Source: an uncultured Alphaproteobacteria bacterium
GTDB lineage: Bacteria; Pseudomonadota; Alphaproteobacteria; Thalassobaculales; Thalassobaculaceae
Assembly (NCBI GenBank): GCA_902578675.1
Contig: CACHDV010000012.1
Coordinates: 1 to 36,882, forward strand
Direction of reading: 5' to 3'
DNA: 36,882 bases
A program made the translations under genes and the position numbers. Every line of letters begins with the position of its first letter. Within the stretch, counting starts at the first letter, position 1. The notes under the pieces were generated by a model. That model was not told where the DNA came from. It did no database searches and was given only the letters and a program-made list of their open reading frames with translations. Shown here piece after piece: positions 17,254-25,598 of the stretch.

Positions 17254-18117
17254 TTAAAATTTGTTTATTCTGTCGATAAAAATTTTCAATTTCATGCCAA
17301 CTTGACAACCAAGCTTTTCGGCCTCGCTATTAAAGTGTGATATAACACCATCATTATAAACGGATTCACCATCTCCTATTCGAGCCGACATTCCATCAAC
17401 TGTTGCCGCGATTATACCCCTTTCGTTGAGGGGCTCTAATCTCGTTATACCGGCGGCGCTCTTTCCTATTCCACCATTGTGAAAAAAGCCCGCGAAAGCA
17501 TCATGTTTCATTGCAGTTTTTGGATCTTTTCCAAGCATACCGCCATGACTACCCGAGACGACAATTTTGTCCCTATCCTTTTCAGTAACAAGAGATATTG
17601 AATCCATCAAAATAATTTCCCGCTTACTTTGGCTAGATGTTAATTCTTTTCGCGCTTCCGAATATTCCTCCGAAATCTTATCACTCGCCTTGGCCAGGGT
17701 AAGTTTATTTGCCGCTAAAATAGCGGGCATACCTTTTTCTACACCTAATAACTTTGCCGTGTTATTAACATAAGAAATTATCCCTTCGTTTCTCATGCTT
17801 TCCCCATCGCCAATCCTGCAAGAGTATGATCCTACCGTAGCAAACGGGACACCTAAGCTATCGCAATATTTGCCCCCCGATATTCCTGAGTCATCTTTGG
17901 CAAAGCCCGCGTCATTTAAAATTATACCGAGGGCTCCCGACTTTACTGCTAAAAAAGCTGCATAAGTGGCACCGTGTGACCCTGCCAAGACAACATGTCC
18001 AAAACATTGGTCACCTAGCGTTGTGACTGAATTAGCCACTACTATTTTGCTTGGTAAGACTCGATCTTTCAAAATTACCGCCAAAGTTTTTCTATTTAAA
18101 GCCTGCAGAAACCGCAA
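17254..18117 (-). CDS. unknown protein made of two tandem homologous domains
   Basis: I do not recognise this family. The 287-aa protein is an internal duplication: roughly residues 24-130 and 166-275 align, sharing GSHG (46-49 and 189-192) and RIGDGES(M/V)xN(E/D)G(I/V)IS (from 101 and 246), then an LGxxxGM ending. There is no signal peptide or membrane segment. The repeated SHG and GDGES signatures look like a binding or catalytic site used twice. The frame has no ATG start near the N-terminus; TTG at 18117, 18084 or 18072 are possible, and the first overlaps E1 beta by 26 bp, suggesting translational coupling. It is tightly linked to the E1 genes and the EthD-like gene. Confidence 0.72.
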   Translation of the reverse strand: MRFLQALNRKTLAVILKDRVLPSKIVVANSVTTLGDQCFGHVVLAGSHGATYAAFLAVKSGALGIILNDAGFAKDDSGISGGKYCDSLGVPFATVGSYSCRIGDGESMRNEGIISYVNNTAKLLGVEKGMPAILAANKLTLAKASDKISEEYSEARKELTSSQSKREIILMDSISLVTEKDRDKIVVSGSHGGMLGKDPKTAMKHDAFAGFFHNGGIGKSAAGITRLEPLNERGIIAATVDGMSARIGDGESVYNDGVISHFNSEAEKLGCQVGMKLKIFIDRINKF

Positions 18118-19081
18118 CCGATTTTCTGGCCGCTTCTACGATTTGTTCAGAAGACACCCGGATCTTAGCTTCAAGGGGTGGGGCATAGGAAATTGGGACG
18201 CGAGGCGCGGCACAACGAGTTATAGGCGACTTCAGGACCGAGAATAATTGCTCGGCGACAGTAGCTGCTATCTCTGCACCGAAACCGCCCACGGAAACAC
18301 TTTCATGCGTAATTAATAGCCGGCCAGTTTTTTCAACAGAATCAAAAACCATTTGTCTATCCCACGGCCACAACGTTCGTAGATCAATCAACTCTGCAGA
18401 GATTCCCTCTGCTTGTAATAAAGTCGCTGCGTTTGCAGCGATATGCATTTGAGCTGACCAAGAAACGATTGTTATGTCATCGCCCTCTTTCTCTAGCCGT
18501 CCCTTCCCAAACGGAATTAGAGTTTCATCTTCCGGCACGTCACCTTCATAGCCCCATATATTTTTATGCTCGAGATATACAACTGGGTCGTCAGATCTTA
18601 TCGCTGTTTTTAAAAGCCCCCTATTATCTGCCGGAGTGGATGGAACCGCAACAACGAGACCAGGGATGTGGGTATACCAACTTTCTAGTGACTGGCTGTG
18701 TTGCGCTGCAGACGATCGCCACATTCCCATCGGCTCTCTTATCACCATAGGTACTTTCACCTGGCCGCCTAACATGTAACGTGCCTTTGCTGCCTGGTTG
18801 ATTAACTCATCAACGGCACAGAGAGCAAAATCGGCAAAGCGCATTTCAACAACGGGTCGTGTTCCAGCCATAGCCGCCCCTACGCTTGCCCCCATAATAG
18901 CTGATTCAGAAATAGGTGCATCAGATATTCTCTCTGGCCCAAACTCATTCAAAAGCCCCAAATATTGGCCAAATACACCCCCGCGCCCGAGATCTTCTCC
19001 TATAGCCCATACAAGCGGGTCCCTTCTCATTTCCTCTGCAAGTGCTAGCTTCGCTGCTTCGGCATAGGTCATTTTAACCAT
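18092..19081 (-). CDS. TPP-dependent 2-oxo acid/acetoin dehydrogenase E1 component, beta subunit
   Basis: A 329-aa transketolase-like beta subunit (PdhB/AcoB/BkdA2 type) that pairs with the alpha subunit to decarboxylate a 2-oxo acid or cleave acetoin with thiamine diphosphate. Visible features are MTYAEAAKLALAEEMRRD, GEDLGRGGVFGQYLGL, the activating glutamate region DAPISESAIMGASVGAAMAG, and the C-terminal domain with ELIDLRTLWPWD and VSVGGFGAEIAA. Its ATG overlaps the stop of E1 alpha by one base (TAATG), so the two are translationally coupled. Neither a lipoyl E2 nor an E3 gene follows, unlike usual operons. Confidence 0.92.
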   Translation of the reverse strand: MVKMTYAEAAKLALAEEMRRDPLVWAIGEDLGRGGVFGQYLGLLNEFGPERISDAPISESAIMGASVGAAMAGTRPVVEMRFADFALCAVDELINQAAKARYMLGGQVKVPMVIREPMGMWRSSAAQHSQSLESWYTHIPGLVVAVPSTPADNRGLLKTAIRSDDPVVYLEHKNIWGYEGDVPEDETLIPFGKGRLEKEGDDITIVSWSAQMHIAANAATLLQAEGISAELIDLRTLWPWDRQMVFDSVEKTGRLLITHESVSVGGFGAEIAATVAEQLFSVLKSPITRCAAPRVPISYAPPLEAKIRVSSEQIVEAARKSVAVSAGFK

Positions 19082-20082
19082 TAAAATGCTCCTTCGCGTG
19101 GATCACCAAGGTCTTGTACATCGGAAAAAGCATTATCATCGCTGGGCCACGGCGCTTCCTTGGCAGTTTTGTATACTCTTTCCATTTCCTCCAGTGCTAT
19201 TTTTCTATGTTCATTAAGAATTTCTCGGGATATTCCCAACCTTGAAAGCAATTCTGAACATCTTTCGATTGGATCCTCTTTCCAAGCTGCTTCAACTTCC
19301 GCCGCAGGCCTATAAGAGGCTGGATCGGATGCCGTATGCCCATGCAGTCTGTAAGTGTTGAATGAAATTAGATGTGGCCCGTTCCCGTTCCTAATATTAG
19401 CAATATATTCTCGTGTTATCTCATCTACTGAGACGATGTCATTGCCATCAACTTCTATTGCTGTGATTCCCATTGATCGTGCTCTAGCTGCAGCACCTTC
19501 TCCTGATGTCATAGCATCCGTCCGGGTTGTGGAAGCGAACCCATTATTTTCACAAACAAATAAAACCGGAAGATTGAAAACACCTGACCAATTCAAACCC
19601 TCTAGGAAAGGCCCGCGGTTGATCGCGCCATCACCAAAAATGCAACATGAAATATTTGTTTCTCGCTTAAGCTTGATCGCATGCGCGGCGCCAGTGGCAA
19701 TATTTATGTTCGCCGCCACAACACCGTTGGCACCCAGCATTCCAACACTTGCATCTGCTATGTGCATCGACCCACCTTTTCCTTTACATATTCCTCCACG
19801 CCTTCCCAATAATTCAAGCATCATAGCCTCTGGATCGGCGCCTTTTGCTAGAGTATGCCCGTGGCCTCTGTGCGTACTCAGTAGAAAATCTTCCTTCATT
19901 AAATTTTTACAGACCCCCGATGCGATAGCTTCTTGTCCTATCGACAAGTGGATAGCCCCTAGAACGAGTTTATCCTGATTGGCTCTCGCTGCAGTTTCCT
20001 CAAAAGCTCTTATACGATGCATCATAATGTGGTGTTCGAGAAACCAGTCTTTGTCGATATTCTGATTAAGGGGCTGTATCAC
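19081..20082 (-). CDS. TPP-dependent 2-oxo acid/acetoin dehydrogenase E1 component, alpha subunit
   Basis: A 333-aa alpha subunit binding thiamine diphosphate. Motifs include HLSIGQEAIASGV, STHRGHGHTLAKG, KGKGGSMHIAD and the TPP/Mg signature beginning GDGAINRGPF and ending in FVCENNGFAS. The length and the GMLGANGVVAANIN segment fit the acetoin/pyruvate dehydrogenase family. Translation starts at GTG 20082 with agggag about 8 nt upstream. It is the first gene of the minus-strand run and lies head to head with the queuosine transporter gene across a 153-bp gap. The substrate (pyruvate, acetoin, branched-chain or other) cannot be fixed from sequence. Confidence 0.92.
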   Translation of the reverse strand: MIQPLNQNIDKDWFLEHHIMMHRIRAFEETAARANQDKLVLGAIHLSIGQEAIASGVCKNLMKEDFLLSTHRGHGHTLAKGADPEAMMLELLGRRGGICKGKGGSMHIADASVGMLGANGVVAANINIATGAAHAIKLKRETNISCCIFGDGAINRGPFLEGLNWSGVFNLPVLFVCENNGFASTTRTDAMTSGEGAAARARSMGITAIEVDGNDIVSVDEITREYIANIRNGNGPHLISFNTYRLHGHTASDPASYRPAAEVEAAWKEDPIERCSELLSRLGISREILNEHRKIALEEMERVYKTAKEAPWPSDDNAFSDVQDLGDPREGAF

Positions 20083-20180
20083 TGTGTTTCTCCCTGTGTC
20101 TTCTCACACTTAATACTATGTCCGAGGTGAAAACTAGGCAAGAATAGCCGTGAAATAAAAATATGTTTGGACAAAAAAGA

Positions 20181-20221
20181 GGTTTAAGATTATCACAGCC
20201 GTACGACCAAATTCTTATACC
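20181..20221 (+). promoter_or_regulatory. imperfect hairpin abutting the ribosome site of the queuosine transporter
   Basis: GGTTTAAG (20181-20188) and CTTATACC (20214-20221) form an 8-bp inverted repeat with one mismatch, directly followed by the AAGGAG ribosome site at 20222-20227. A possible weak promoter precedes it (TTGGAC at 20167 and TTATCA at 20190). It does not match the preQ1-I or preQ1-II riboswitch consensus as I know them. A regulatory role is inference. Confidence 0.25.
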
Positions 20222-20235
20222 AAGGAGCATTAAAG

Positions 20236-20784
20236 GTGCATGCACTAAGACCAATATTTTTCGGTGTAATAGCTATGGCTATAGTCGTTGCTGTATCGAA
20301 TGTCGCCGTCGGTTATCCGATAAACGACTGGATAACATGGGGAGCTTTGACATATCCTGTAGCATTTTTAGTTACTGATGTGATGAACCGATCATTTGGG
20401 GCCTCAAACGCCAGAAAAGTAGTATATGGAGGTTTTTTAGTTGGGGTTATTTTTTCAATTTGGCTTGCCGACATTAGGATCGCACTAGCCTCAGGCACAG
20501 CTTTCTTAACAGCGCAATTAATCGATATATTTGTTTTTAATAAAGTCAGTCAAAAGACGTGGTGGCAAGCCCCTTTTATTTCCTCCTCACTATCGTCAGC
20601 AATCGACACCGTGTTATTCTTTTCCATTGCTTTTATCGGATCTGGGCTCCCATGGGTTACATGGGCTGCCGGCGATTACGCCATAAAATTAGCCATGGCC
20701 ATGTTATTGTTGTTGCCATTTAAGTTGGTCATTTCCATAATTACAAACCAAGCTACGGTCGTTCCTAGGGACACCACACCTTAG
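20236..20784 (+). CDS. yhhQ: queuosine precursor transporter, VUT/YhhQ family
   Basis: A 182-aa inner-membrane protein with about five to six hydrophobic segments that imports queuosine precursors (preQ0/preQ1) in characterised relatives. Diagnostic features are the TYPVAFLVTDVMNRSFG motif, the segment ASGTAFLTAQLIDIFVFNKV, and SSSLSSAIDTVLFFSIAF. Start is GTG 20236 with a strong AAGGAG 8 nt upstream; the nearby ATG at 20240 hits a stop after two codons. It ends 2 bp before queA, so the pair is an operon and the context supports a queuosine role. Confidence 0.93.
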   Translation: MHALRPIFFGVIAMAIVVAVSNVAVGYPINDWITWGALTYPVAFLVTDVMNRSFGASNARKVVYGGFLVGVIFSIWLADIRIALASGTAFLTAQLIDIFVFNKVSQKTWWQAPFISSSLSSAIDTVLFFSIAFIGSGLPWVTWAAGDYAIKLAMAMLLLLPFKLVISIITNQATVVPRDTTP

Positions 20785-20786
20785 AA

Positions 20787-21830
20787 ATGGATGTCGACTT
20801 ATTTGATTACGAACTACCCCCAGATTTTATTGCACAAACACCGATAAATCCAAGGGATGCTGCCCGTCTCTTGGACCTTACGAAAGGGGGCCTAAGAGAT
20901 CGCTTTATTCAGGAACTTCCATTCATACTGGAACCAGGCGACTTACTCGTCGCTAACAACACCCGTGTAATACCCACGAAATTACAAGGTCAGTGTGCAA
21001 GCAAAAGGATAACCGTAAACCTCCATAAAAAGATTTCTCCGAGCATATGGTTCGCTTTTGCACGACCTGCAAAACGGGTTGCCGAGGGCGATTTGATAAT
21101 ATTTCATGACTCGGTCGTTGCAAAAGTGTTGAAAAGAAACCGCGGTGAACTGCTTTTAGAGTTTCAATTAAATGATAAAGATTTAATGGGTTTTCTTCAA
21201 CAGCGTGGCAGTATGCCACTTCCTCCTTACATCAAACGCAATGACCTGTCATCTAATATCGCAGACCTAAAAGATTACCAATCCATTTTCGCCGAACATG
21301 AAGGGGCTGTAGCAGCACCTACGGCTAGCCTTCACTTTACGGATCGCCTTGTTGCTAGTTTGAAAAAAAATAGTATAGACATTGCCTATCTCACACTTCA
21401 CGTAGGAGCTGGAACATTTCTTCCAGTAAAAGTAAAAGATACAGATAACCACGATATGCACAGCGAGTGGGCCGAATTGGGATCTAAAGCTGTAGAAAAA
21501 ATTAAAAACGTAAAAGCAAGAGGCAATAAAGTTATTGCACTTGGCACCACCAGCCTGCGCGTTTTAGAAACGGCATCTATTGGCGGCACGATAAAACCGT
21601 TTGCGGGCGATACTGATTTGTTTATAACCCCTGGGTTTAAGTTCAACGCAACAGACGCACTTATAACAAATTTCCATTTACCAAAATCTACGCTCATAAT
21701 GCTAGCATCTGCTTTGGCTGGCAGAGAGAGGCTCTTAAATGCATACGAGCACGCAAAACGGGAAAATTATCGGTTTTTTTCCTATGGCGACGCGTGTTTG
21801 ATTGACCATTTCAAAGATAACAATATTTGA
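20787..21830 (+). CDS. queA: S-adenosylmethionine:tRNA ribosyltransferase-isomerase
   Basis: Transfers and rearranges the ribose of SAM onto preQ1 in tRNA, making epoxyqueuosine, the substrate of QueG. The 347-aa protein matches throughout: FDYELPPDFIAQTPINPRDAARLL at the start, LVANNTRVIPTKLQG, QRGSMPLPPYIKR, AAPTASLHFT, LTLHVGAGTFLPVK, HSEWAEL, GTTSLRVLETA, and TDLFITPGFKFNATDALITNFHLPKSTL. The length is normal. It follows the transporter by 2 bp. The partner genes tgt and queG lie about 4 kb away on the other strand, beyond the E1 operon. Confidence 0.97.
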   Translation: MDVDLFDYELPPDFIAQTPINPRDAARLLDLTKGGLRDRFIQELPFILEPGDLLVANNTRVIPTKLQGQCASKRITVNLHKKISPSIWFAFARPAKRVAEGDLIIFHDSVVAKVLKRNRGELLLEFQLNDKDLMGFLQQRGSMPLPPYIKRNDLSSNIADLKDYQSIFAEHEGAVAAPTASLHFTDRLVASLKKNSIDIAYLTLHVGAGTFLPVKVKDTDNHDMHSEWAELGSKAVEKIKNVKARGNKVIALGTTSLRVLETASIGGTIKPFAGDTDLFITPGFKFNATDALITNFHLPKSTLIMLASALAGRERLLNAYEHAKRENYRFFSYGDACLIDHFKDNNI

Positions 21831-21921
21831 CTAGAGTTGCTGGATAGCCGAGACTTACGATTTTTCGGAGTTGGCATTTTACCTAGCAAAAGGTGCACCC
21901 TATAACTTTACATGTACTGCG

Positions 21922-23244
21922 ATGGCTTTTGTGGAAACAAATATTAAGCAACCGGACATTTTTCTGAAATCCCTTTTTGAGGCGGCGACCTGTTCGGCCA
22001 ACCCTAGACATTGCTTGCCGCCGCAACTTATGGGCATTATTACCTCCCCTCCTAAAGGGAAAGTCATTGTTATAGGAGCCGGGAAAGCTGCTGGTTCGAT
22101 GGCTCAGTCGTTTGAATATTTTTGGCTAGAACATTTTCCTGCGGTCCCACTGAACGGTATGGTAATTACCCGTTATGGCCACGCACTTCACTGCAGATAC
22201 ATTGATGTTGTTGAAGCCGGCCACCCACTTCCAGATGTAAATGGAACTTTGGCAGCCAATAAAATCTTTGAGTTAGTAAATACTTTAACTAAAGACGATC
22301 TTGTGGTCTGCCTTATCTCAGGTGGTTGCTCAGCCCTGCTTTCTTTACCGGCAGATGGCATCGAATTAGAGGAAAAGCGAGCTCTAACACAGCAGCTTTT
22401 AGCTTCGGGGGCAACGATTCATGAAATGAATTGTGTGCGAAAACATCTGTCAAAAATAAAAGGAGGCAGGCTCGCGAAGGCAAGCTACCCAGCGCAACTA
22501 TTGACCCTCTGCATATCAGATGTTCCCGGTGACGAGCTGCACACGATTGGTTCTGGACCAACAGTGCCTGACCCGACCCAACTAGAAGATGCCATCAACA
22601 TTCTCAATAAATATGGAACATCATACTCAACAAGAATATTAGAACATCTCTCAAACCCAGAAAACGAAACACCAAAACCCGGTCACCCGGTCTTCAGAAA
22701 AACAAAAATTTCGCTTATAGCAACACCACAGCTAGCCTTAGAGGCTGCCGCCAAGGAAGCCCATAAAGTTGGCTTAAACGCGGTGATCTTAGGAGATGCA
22801 ATTGAAGGGGAAGCAAGGGAAGTCGCGCGAGTTCACGCCGCTATAACGGGTCAAATTCTCCGACATAATCAACCAGCACCAGCACCAGTTGTTTTGCTTT
22901 CCGGTGGCGAGACAACTGTAACAATCAAAGGCACTGGACGTGGTGGACGCAATACAGAATTTCTTCTTGCATTCGCGATCACACTTTTCGAACGATCAAA
23001 TCAACATCTTTCGCGTGTATCTGCTATTGCTTGCGACACCGATGGTATAGATGGGACAGAAGACAATGCCGGGGCACTATACTTACCAACTACGTTCCAA
23101 ATGGCACGAGAACAAAACATTAACCTCGCAAGAGCATTACAAGAAAATGATGGATACGGAGCATTTAAAAAATTAGGAAACCTCGTTATAACCGGCCCAA
23201 CATTAACAAACGTTAATGATTTTAGAGCTATTTTGATTCAGTAA
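21922..23244 (+). CDS. glycerate 2-kinase, type 2 (MOFRL family)
   Basis: Phosphorylates D-glycerate, giving 2-phosphoglycerate, in serine-cycle, tartrate or glyoxylate metabolism. The protein has the N-terminal kinase domain (KGKVIVIGAGKAAGSMAQ, VEAGHPLPDVNG, CLISGGCSALLSLP, SDVPGDELHTIGSGPT) and the C-terminal MOFRL domain (VLLSGGETTVTIKGTGRGGR and ACDTDGIDG). The track starts at TTG 21871, only one base after a cggag; the ATG at 21922 gives MAFVETNIKQP and fits family length better (440 aa), though its ribosome site is weak. It is 91 bp after queA and 69 bp before pcaH. Confidence 0.9.
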   Translation: MAFVETNIKQPDIFLKSLFEAATCSANPRHCLPPQLMGIITSPPKGKVIVIGAGKAAGSMAQSFEYFWLEHFPAVPLNGMVITRYGHALHCRYIDVVEAGHPLPDVNGTLAANKIFELVNTLTKDDLVVCLISGGCSALLSLPADGIELEEKRALTQQLLASGATIHEMNCVRKHLSKIKGGRLAKASYPAQLLTLCISDVPGDELHTIGSGPTVPDPTQLEDAINILNKYGTSYSTRILEHLSNPENETPKPGHPVFRKTKISLIATPQLALEAAAKEAHKVGLNAVILGDAIEGEAREVARVHAAITGQILRHNQPAPAPVVLLSGGETTVTIKGTGRGGRNTEFLLAFAITLFERSNQHLSRVSAIACDTDGIDGTEDNAGALYLPTTFQMAREQNINLARALQENDGYGAFKKLGNLVITGPTLTNVNDFRAILIQ

Positions 23245-23313
23245 ACAACTTTACATCTTATTGAAGATTGATTCATTTAAGGGAAATAAAATTGAAAATC
23301 TGAGGTATTTAAA

Positions 23314-24018
23314 ATGACGTCATCTTATAACCAGAGAGATTGGACTGTTCATCCAAGCTATTTTTCCGAGAATTATAAGTCCACTCATCTGCGGAGCCCT
23401 ACTAAAGCGCCTATAAAAATTGAGCAAACAAACTCGGAATTGACGGCACCTAGCTTTTTTCCATTAATCAACCACGAGCAAGAAAATGACTTAACCAAAA
23501 ACGGGGCAGTAAACGGGCAACAACCTTTGGGCGAACGTATCGTGGTTACCGGCCGCGTTGTTGACGAAAACGGGAAGCCTCAACCAAATACCTTAATTGA
23601 AATTTGGCAATGTAATTCATCTGGACGATATATTCACGCAGCAGACCAACACGACGCACCTTTGGACCCAAATTTTTTTGGTGCAGGAAGATGCATCACA
23701 GATAACAATGGTATTTATAAATTTTACTCGATAAAGCCAGGCGCGTATCCATGGGGCAACCACAAAAATGCTTGGAGGCCAGCCCACATTCATTTCTCTC
23801 TCTTTGGTCCCGCATTTGCGACAAGACTTATAACCCAGTCATATTTCCCTGGCGATCCTTTATTAGAATTGGATCCTATTTTTCAATCAACCCCAAAAAA
23901 AGCAAGAAAACTACTCATAAAGACTTTCGACATTGAGGCCACCGAAGAAGGTTTTGCTTTAGGCTATAAATTTGATTTCATTTTGCGGGGGCCCAAAGCA
24001 ACTCCAATGGAGAAATAA
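23314..24018 (+). CDS. pcaH: protocatechuate 3,4-dioxygenase, beta subunit
   Basis: Iron-bearing subunit of intradiol ring cleavage, turning protocatechuate into 3-carboxy-cis,cis-muconate. All four ferric ligands are recognisable: the tyrosine in SSGRYIHAADQHDAPLDPNF, the tyrosine in GAYPWGN, and both histidines in WRPAHIHFS. The N-terminus (PPxYxSTxLRSP-like, here YKSTHLRSP) also matches. Length is 234 aa. The ATG has tgagg about 9 nt upstream. It is followed after 1 bp by pcaG. None of the downstream beta-ketoadipate genes (pcaB, C, D, I, J, F) is in the window. Confidence 0.95.
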   Translation: MTSSYNQRDWTVHPSYFSENYKSTHLRSPTKAPIKIEQTNSELTAPSFFPLINHEQENDLTKNGAVNGQQPLGERIVVTGRVVDENGKPQPNTLIEIWQCNSSGRYIHAADQHDAPLDPNFFGAGRCITDNNGIYKFYSIKPGAYPWGNHKNAWRPAHIHFSLFGPAFATRLITQSYFPGDPLLELDPIFQSTPKKARKLLIKTFDIEATEEGFALGYKFDFILRGPKATPMEK

Positions 24019-24019
24019 C

Positions 24020-24613
24020 ATGTCGTTTAAACAAACACCCTCTCAAACGATTGGCCCGTTTTTCGCTTACGGTCTCACCCCCAAACAATATGGCTACAAT
24101 GAAATTAAAGATATTGCTTCCAATGACTTAAATTCAGAGGGAACCATTGGGGAAAGAATAAGCATTGAAGGGATTGTATTTGACGGGAATAATGAACCTG
24201 TAGACGATGCATTAATTGAAATTTGGCAGGCATCTAGTTCTGGCCTGTATGTTACGTCAAAAAACCTAAAAGATACGAACGATAGTTTTTCCGGTTTTGG
24301 GCGATGCGGCACAGGCACAAATCCGCAACGAAAATTCTCGTTCACAACAATTAAACCAGGCGCTACCGGCGATAATCAAGCGCCTCATATTAATTTTACT
24401 GTTTTCATGAGGGGTCTTCTTTCTCATGTCTATACAAGGATGTATTTCCCTGAAGAGGAAGGAGCCAATCAACACGATAGTTTTCTCCTCAATGTTCCGA
24501 AAAACCGACGTCAGACACTTATTGCCAAACAAATTCCGTCCAATAAAGGTAAAGCATACCAATTTAATATTTACATGCAGGGAGTCAATGAGACAGTCTT
24601 CTTCGATGTTTAA
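24020..24613 (+). CDS. pcaG: protocatechuate 3,4-dioxygenase, alpha subunit
   Basis: The non-iron partner of PcaH in the alpha-beta protomer. The 197-aa protein has the expected start QTPSQTIGPFFAYGL, then DDALIEIWQASSSGLY, FSGFGRCGT, FTTIKPGATG, APHINFTVFMRGLLSHVYTRMYFP and the C-terminal FNIYMQGVNETVFFDV. The track ORF opens earlier (23972) but overlaps pcaH; ATG 24020 with ggag about 8 nt upstream is the real start. A run of seven T bases follows the stop directly, but I see no convincing hairpin before it. Confidence 0.95.
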   Translation: MSFKQTPSQTIGPFFAYGLTPKQYGYNEIKDIASNDLNSEGTIGERISIEGIVFDGNNEPVDDALIEIWQASSSGLYVTSKNLKDTNDSFSGFGRCGTGTNPQRKFSFTTIKPGATGDNQAPHINFTVFMRGLLSHVYTRMYFPEEEGANQHDSFLLNVPKNRRQTLIAKQIPSNKGKAYQFNIYMQGVNETVFFDV

Positions 24614-24728
24614 TTTTTTTAAATCTTGGAGTACGCCTTAATTCTATTCAGTTGCAAAAACATGGTTTAAAGTTTTGTTTTATATTTATGAGTTGTTGTA
24701 GAAAAAAGTAATTTAGAGAGGAGCTTGA

Positions 24729-25586
24729 GTGAACTTTCGACGGATAGCAATAGAACCCGTTTCTGGAAATCTAGGGGCAATAATAAAAGGTGTTGATTTA
24801 GCAAAGTTGGACGATGAAACATTTGCTGAAATTCACCAAGCTTGGCTCAAATACTCCGTTATTTTCTTTCGGGATCAAAAGCTAAGACCATTACAACAAA
24901 TTGACTTCGCTAAAAGGTTTGGTGAAATTCATTTCCATCCATATATGCGAGGTTTAGACGACCATCCAGAAATATTAGAAATCATTAAAGAACCGGGTGA
25001 TGAATATACATTCGGGGCCGTCTGGCATACTGATCAAATGTTCAACCCGGAACCAGCAAAAGCAACGATGCTTTATGCTCATGAAGTTCCCACAAGTGGC
25101 GGGGATACGCAATTTTCAAATCAATACTTAGCTTACGAAACCTTATCTGAGCCGATGAAGGGCATTTTAGAAAACCTTAAAACCTTTAACGTAGGCGATG
25201 GCTTTCGACGCGGCGTGGGAAAGGTAAATAGGAAAGATCGGTATGCCAGCAATCCGAAAATGCAAGCGAAAATTAGAGAGCCAGGAAACGTGCCTACAGA
25301 ATCTGTTCATCCCTTAGTACGAACACACCCCGAGACTGGACGAAAATCACTATACATAGGTAGCCACACTCAAAATCTTTTCGGCTTTAACGAAAATGAA
25401 GCAGATACACTTATCGATTTTTTGCGTAATCACTCAACCCGCCCCGAATTTACCTGTCGCTTCAGATGGGAAGTTGGATCACTAGCCCTCTGGGACAACC
25501 GATGTGTCCAACACCAGGCTCTCGCAGATTATAACGAGCGTCGACGCATGCACAGAATCACAATTGCAGGTGATGAGCCCTTCTAG
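24729..25586 (+). CDS. TauD/TfdA-family Fe(II)/2-oxoglutarate-dependent dioxygenase
   Basis: A 285-aa oxygenase that hydroxylates a substrate using 2-oxoglutarate and O2. The HxD iron ligands are in VWHTDQMF (H100, D102) and the distal histidine in RRMHRITIAGD (H275). The N-terminus (LGAIIKGVDLAKLDDE, then SVIFFRDQKLRPLQQIDFAKRFG) is typical. The GTG start at 24729 has a strong agaggag 7 nt upstream. The substrate may be a sulfonate, a phenoxy acid or another small acid. It is 12 bp before an LLM-class oxidoreductase, so the pair is likely co-transcribed, and it follows pcaHG after 115 bp of AT-rich sequence. Confidence 0.92.
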   Translation: MNFRRIAIEPVSGNLGAIIKGVDLAKLDDETFAEIHQAWLKYSVIFFRDQKLRPLQQIDFAKRFGEIHFHPYMRGLDDHPEILEIIKEPGDEYTFGAVWHTDQMFNPEPAKATMLYAHEVPTSGGDTQFSNQYLAYETLSEPMKGILENLKTFNVGDGFRRGVGKVNRKDRYASNPKMQAKIREPGNVPTESVHPLVRTHPETGRKSLYIGSHTQNLFGFNENEADTLIDFLRNHSTRPEFTCRFRWEVGSLALWDNRCVQHQALADYNERRRMHRITIAGDEPF

Positions 25587-25598
25587 ATTGGACGAGTA

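Noticed and set aside
19355-19978. 207-aa plus-strand ORF inside the E1 alpha gene
   Set aside because: Antisense to a gene with clear TPP motifs; the composition is that of a shadow frame.
20083-20235. Known preQ1 riboswitch before the queuosine transporter
   Set aside because: The AGAGGTT start is present, but the matching CCTCT arm and A-rich tail of preQ1-I are missing.
23253-23272. ATCTT-ATTG-AAGAT hairpin after the glycerate kinase gene
   Set aside because: Five AT-rich pairs without a T-run; too weak to call a terminator.
24614-24620. Seven-T run after the pcaG stop as a rho-independent terminator
   Set aside because: No stable GC-rich hairpin precedes it.
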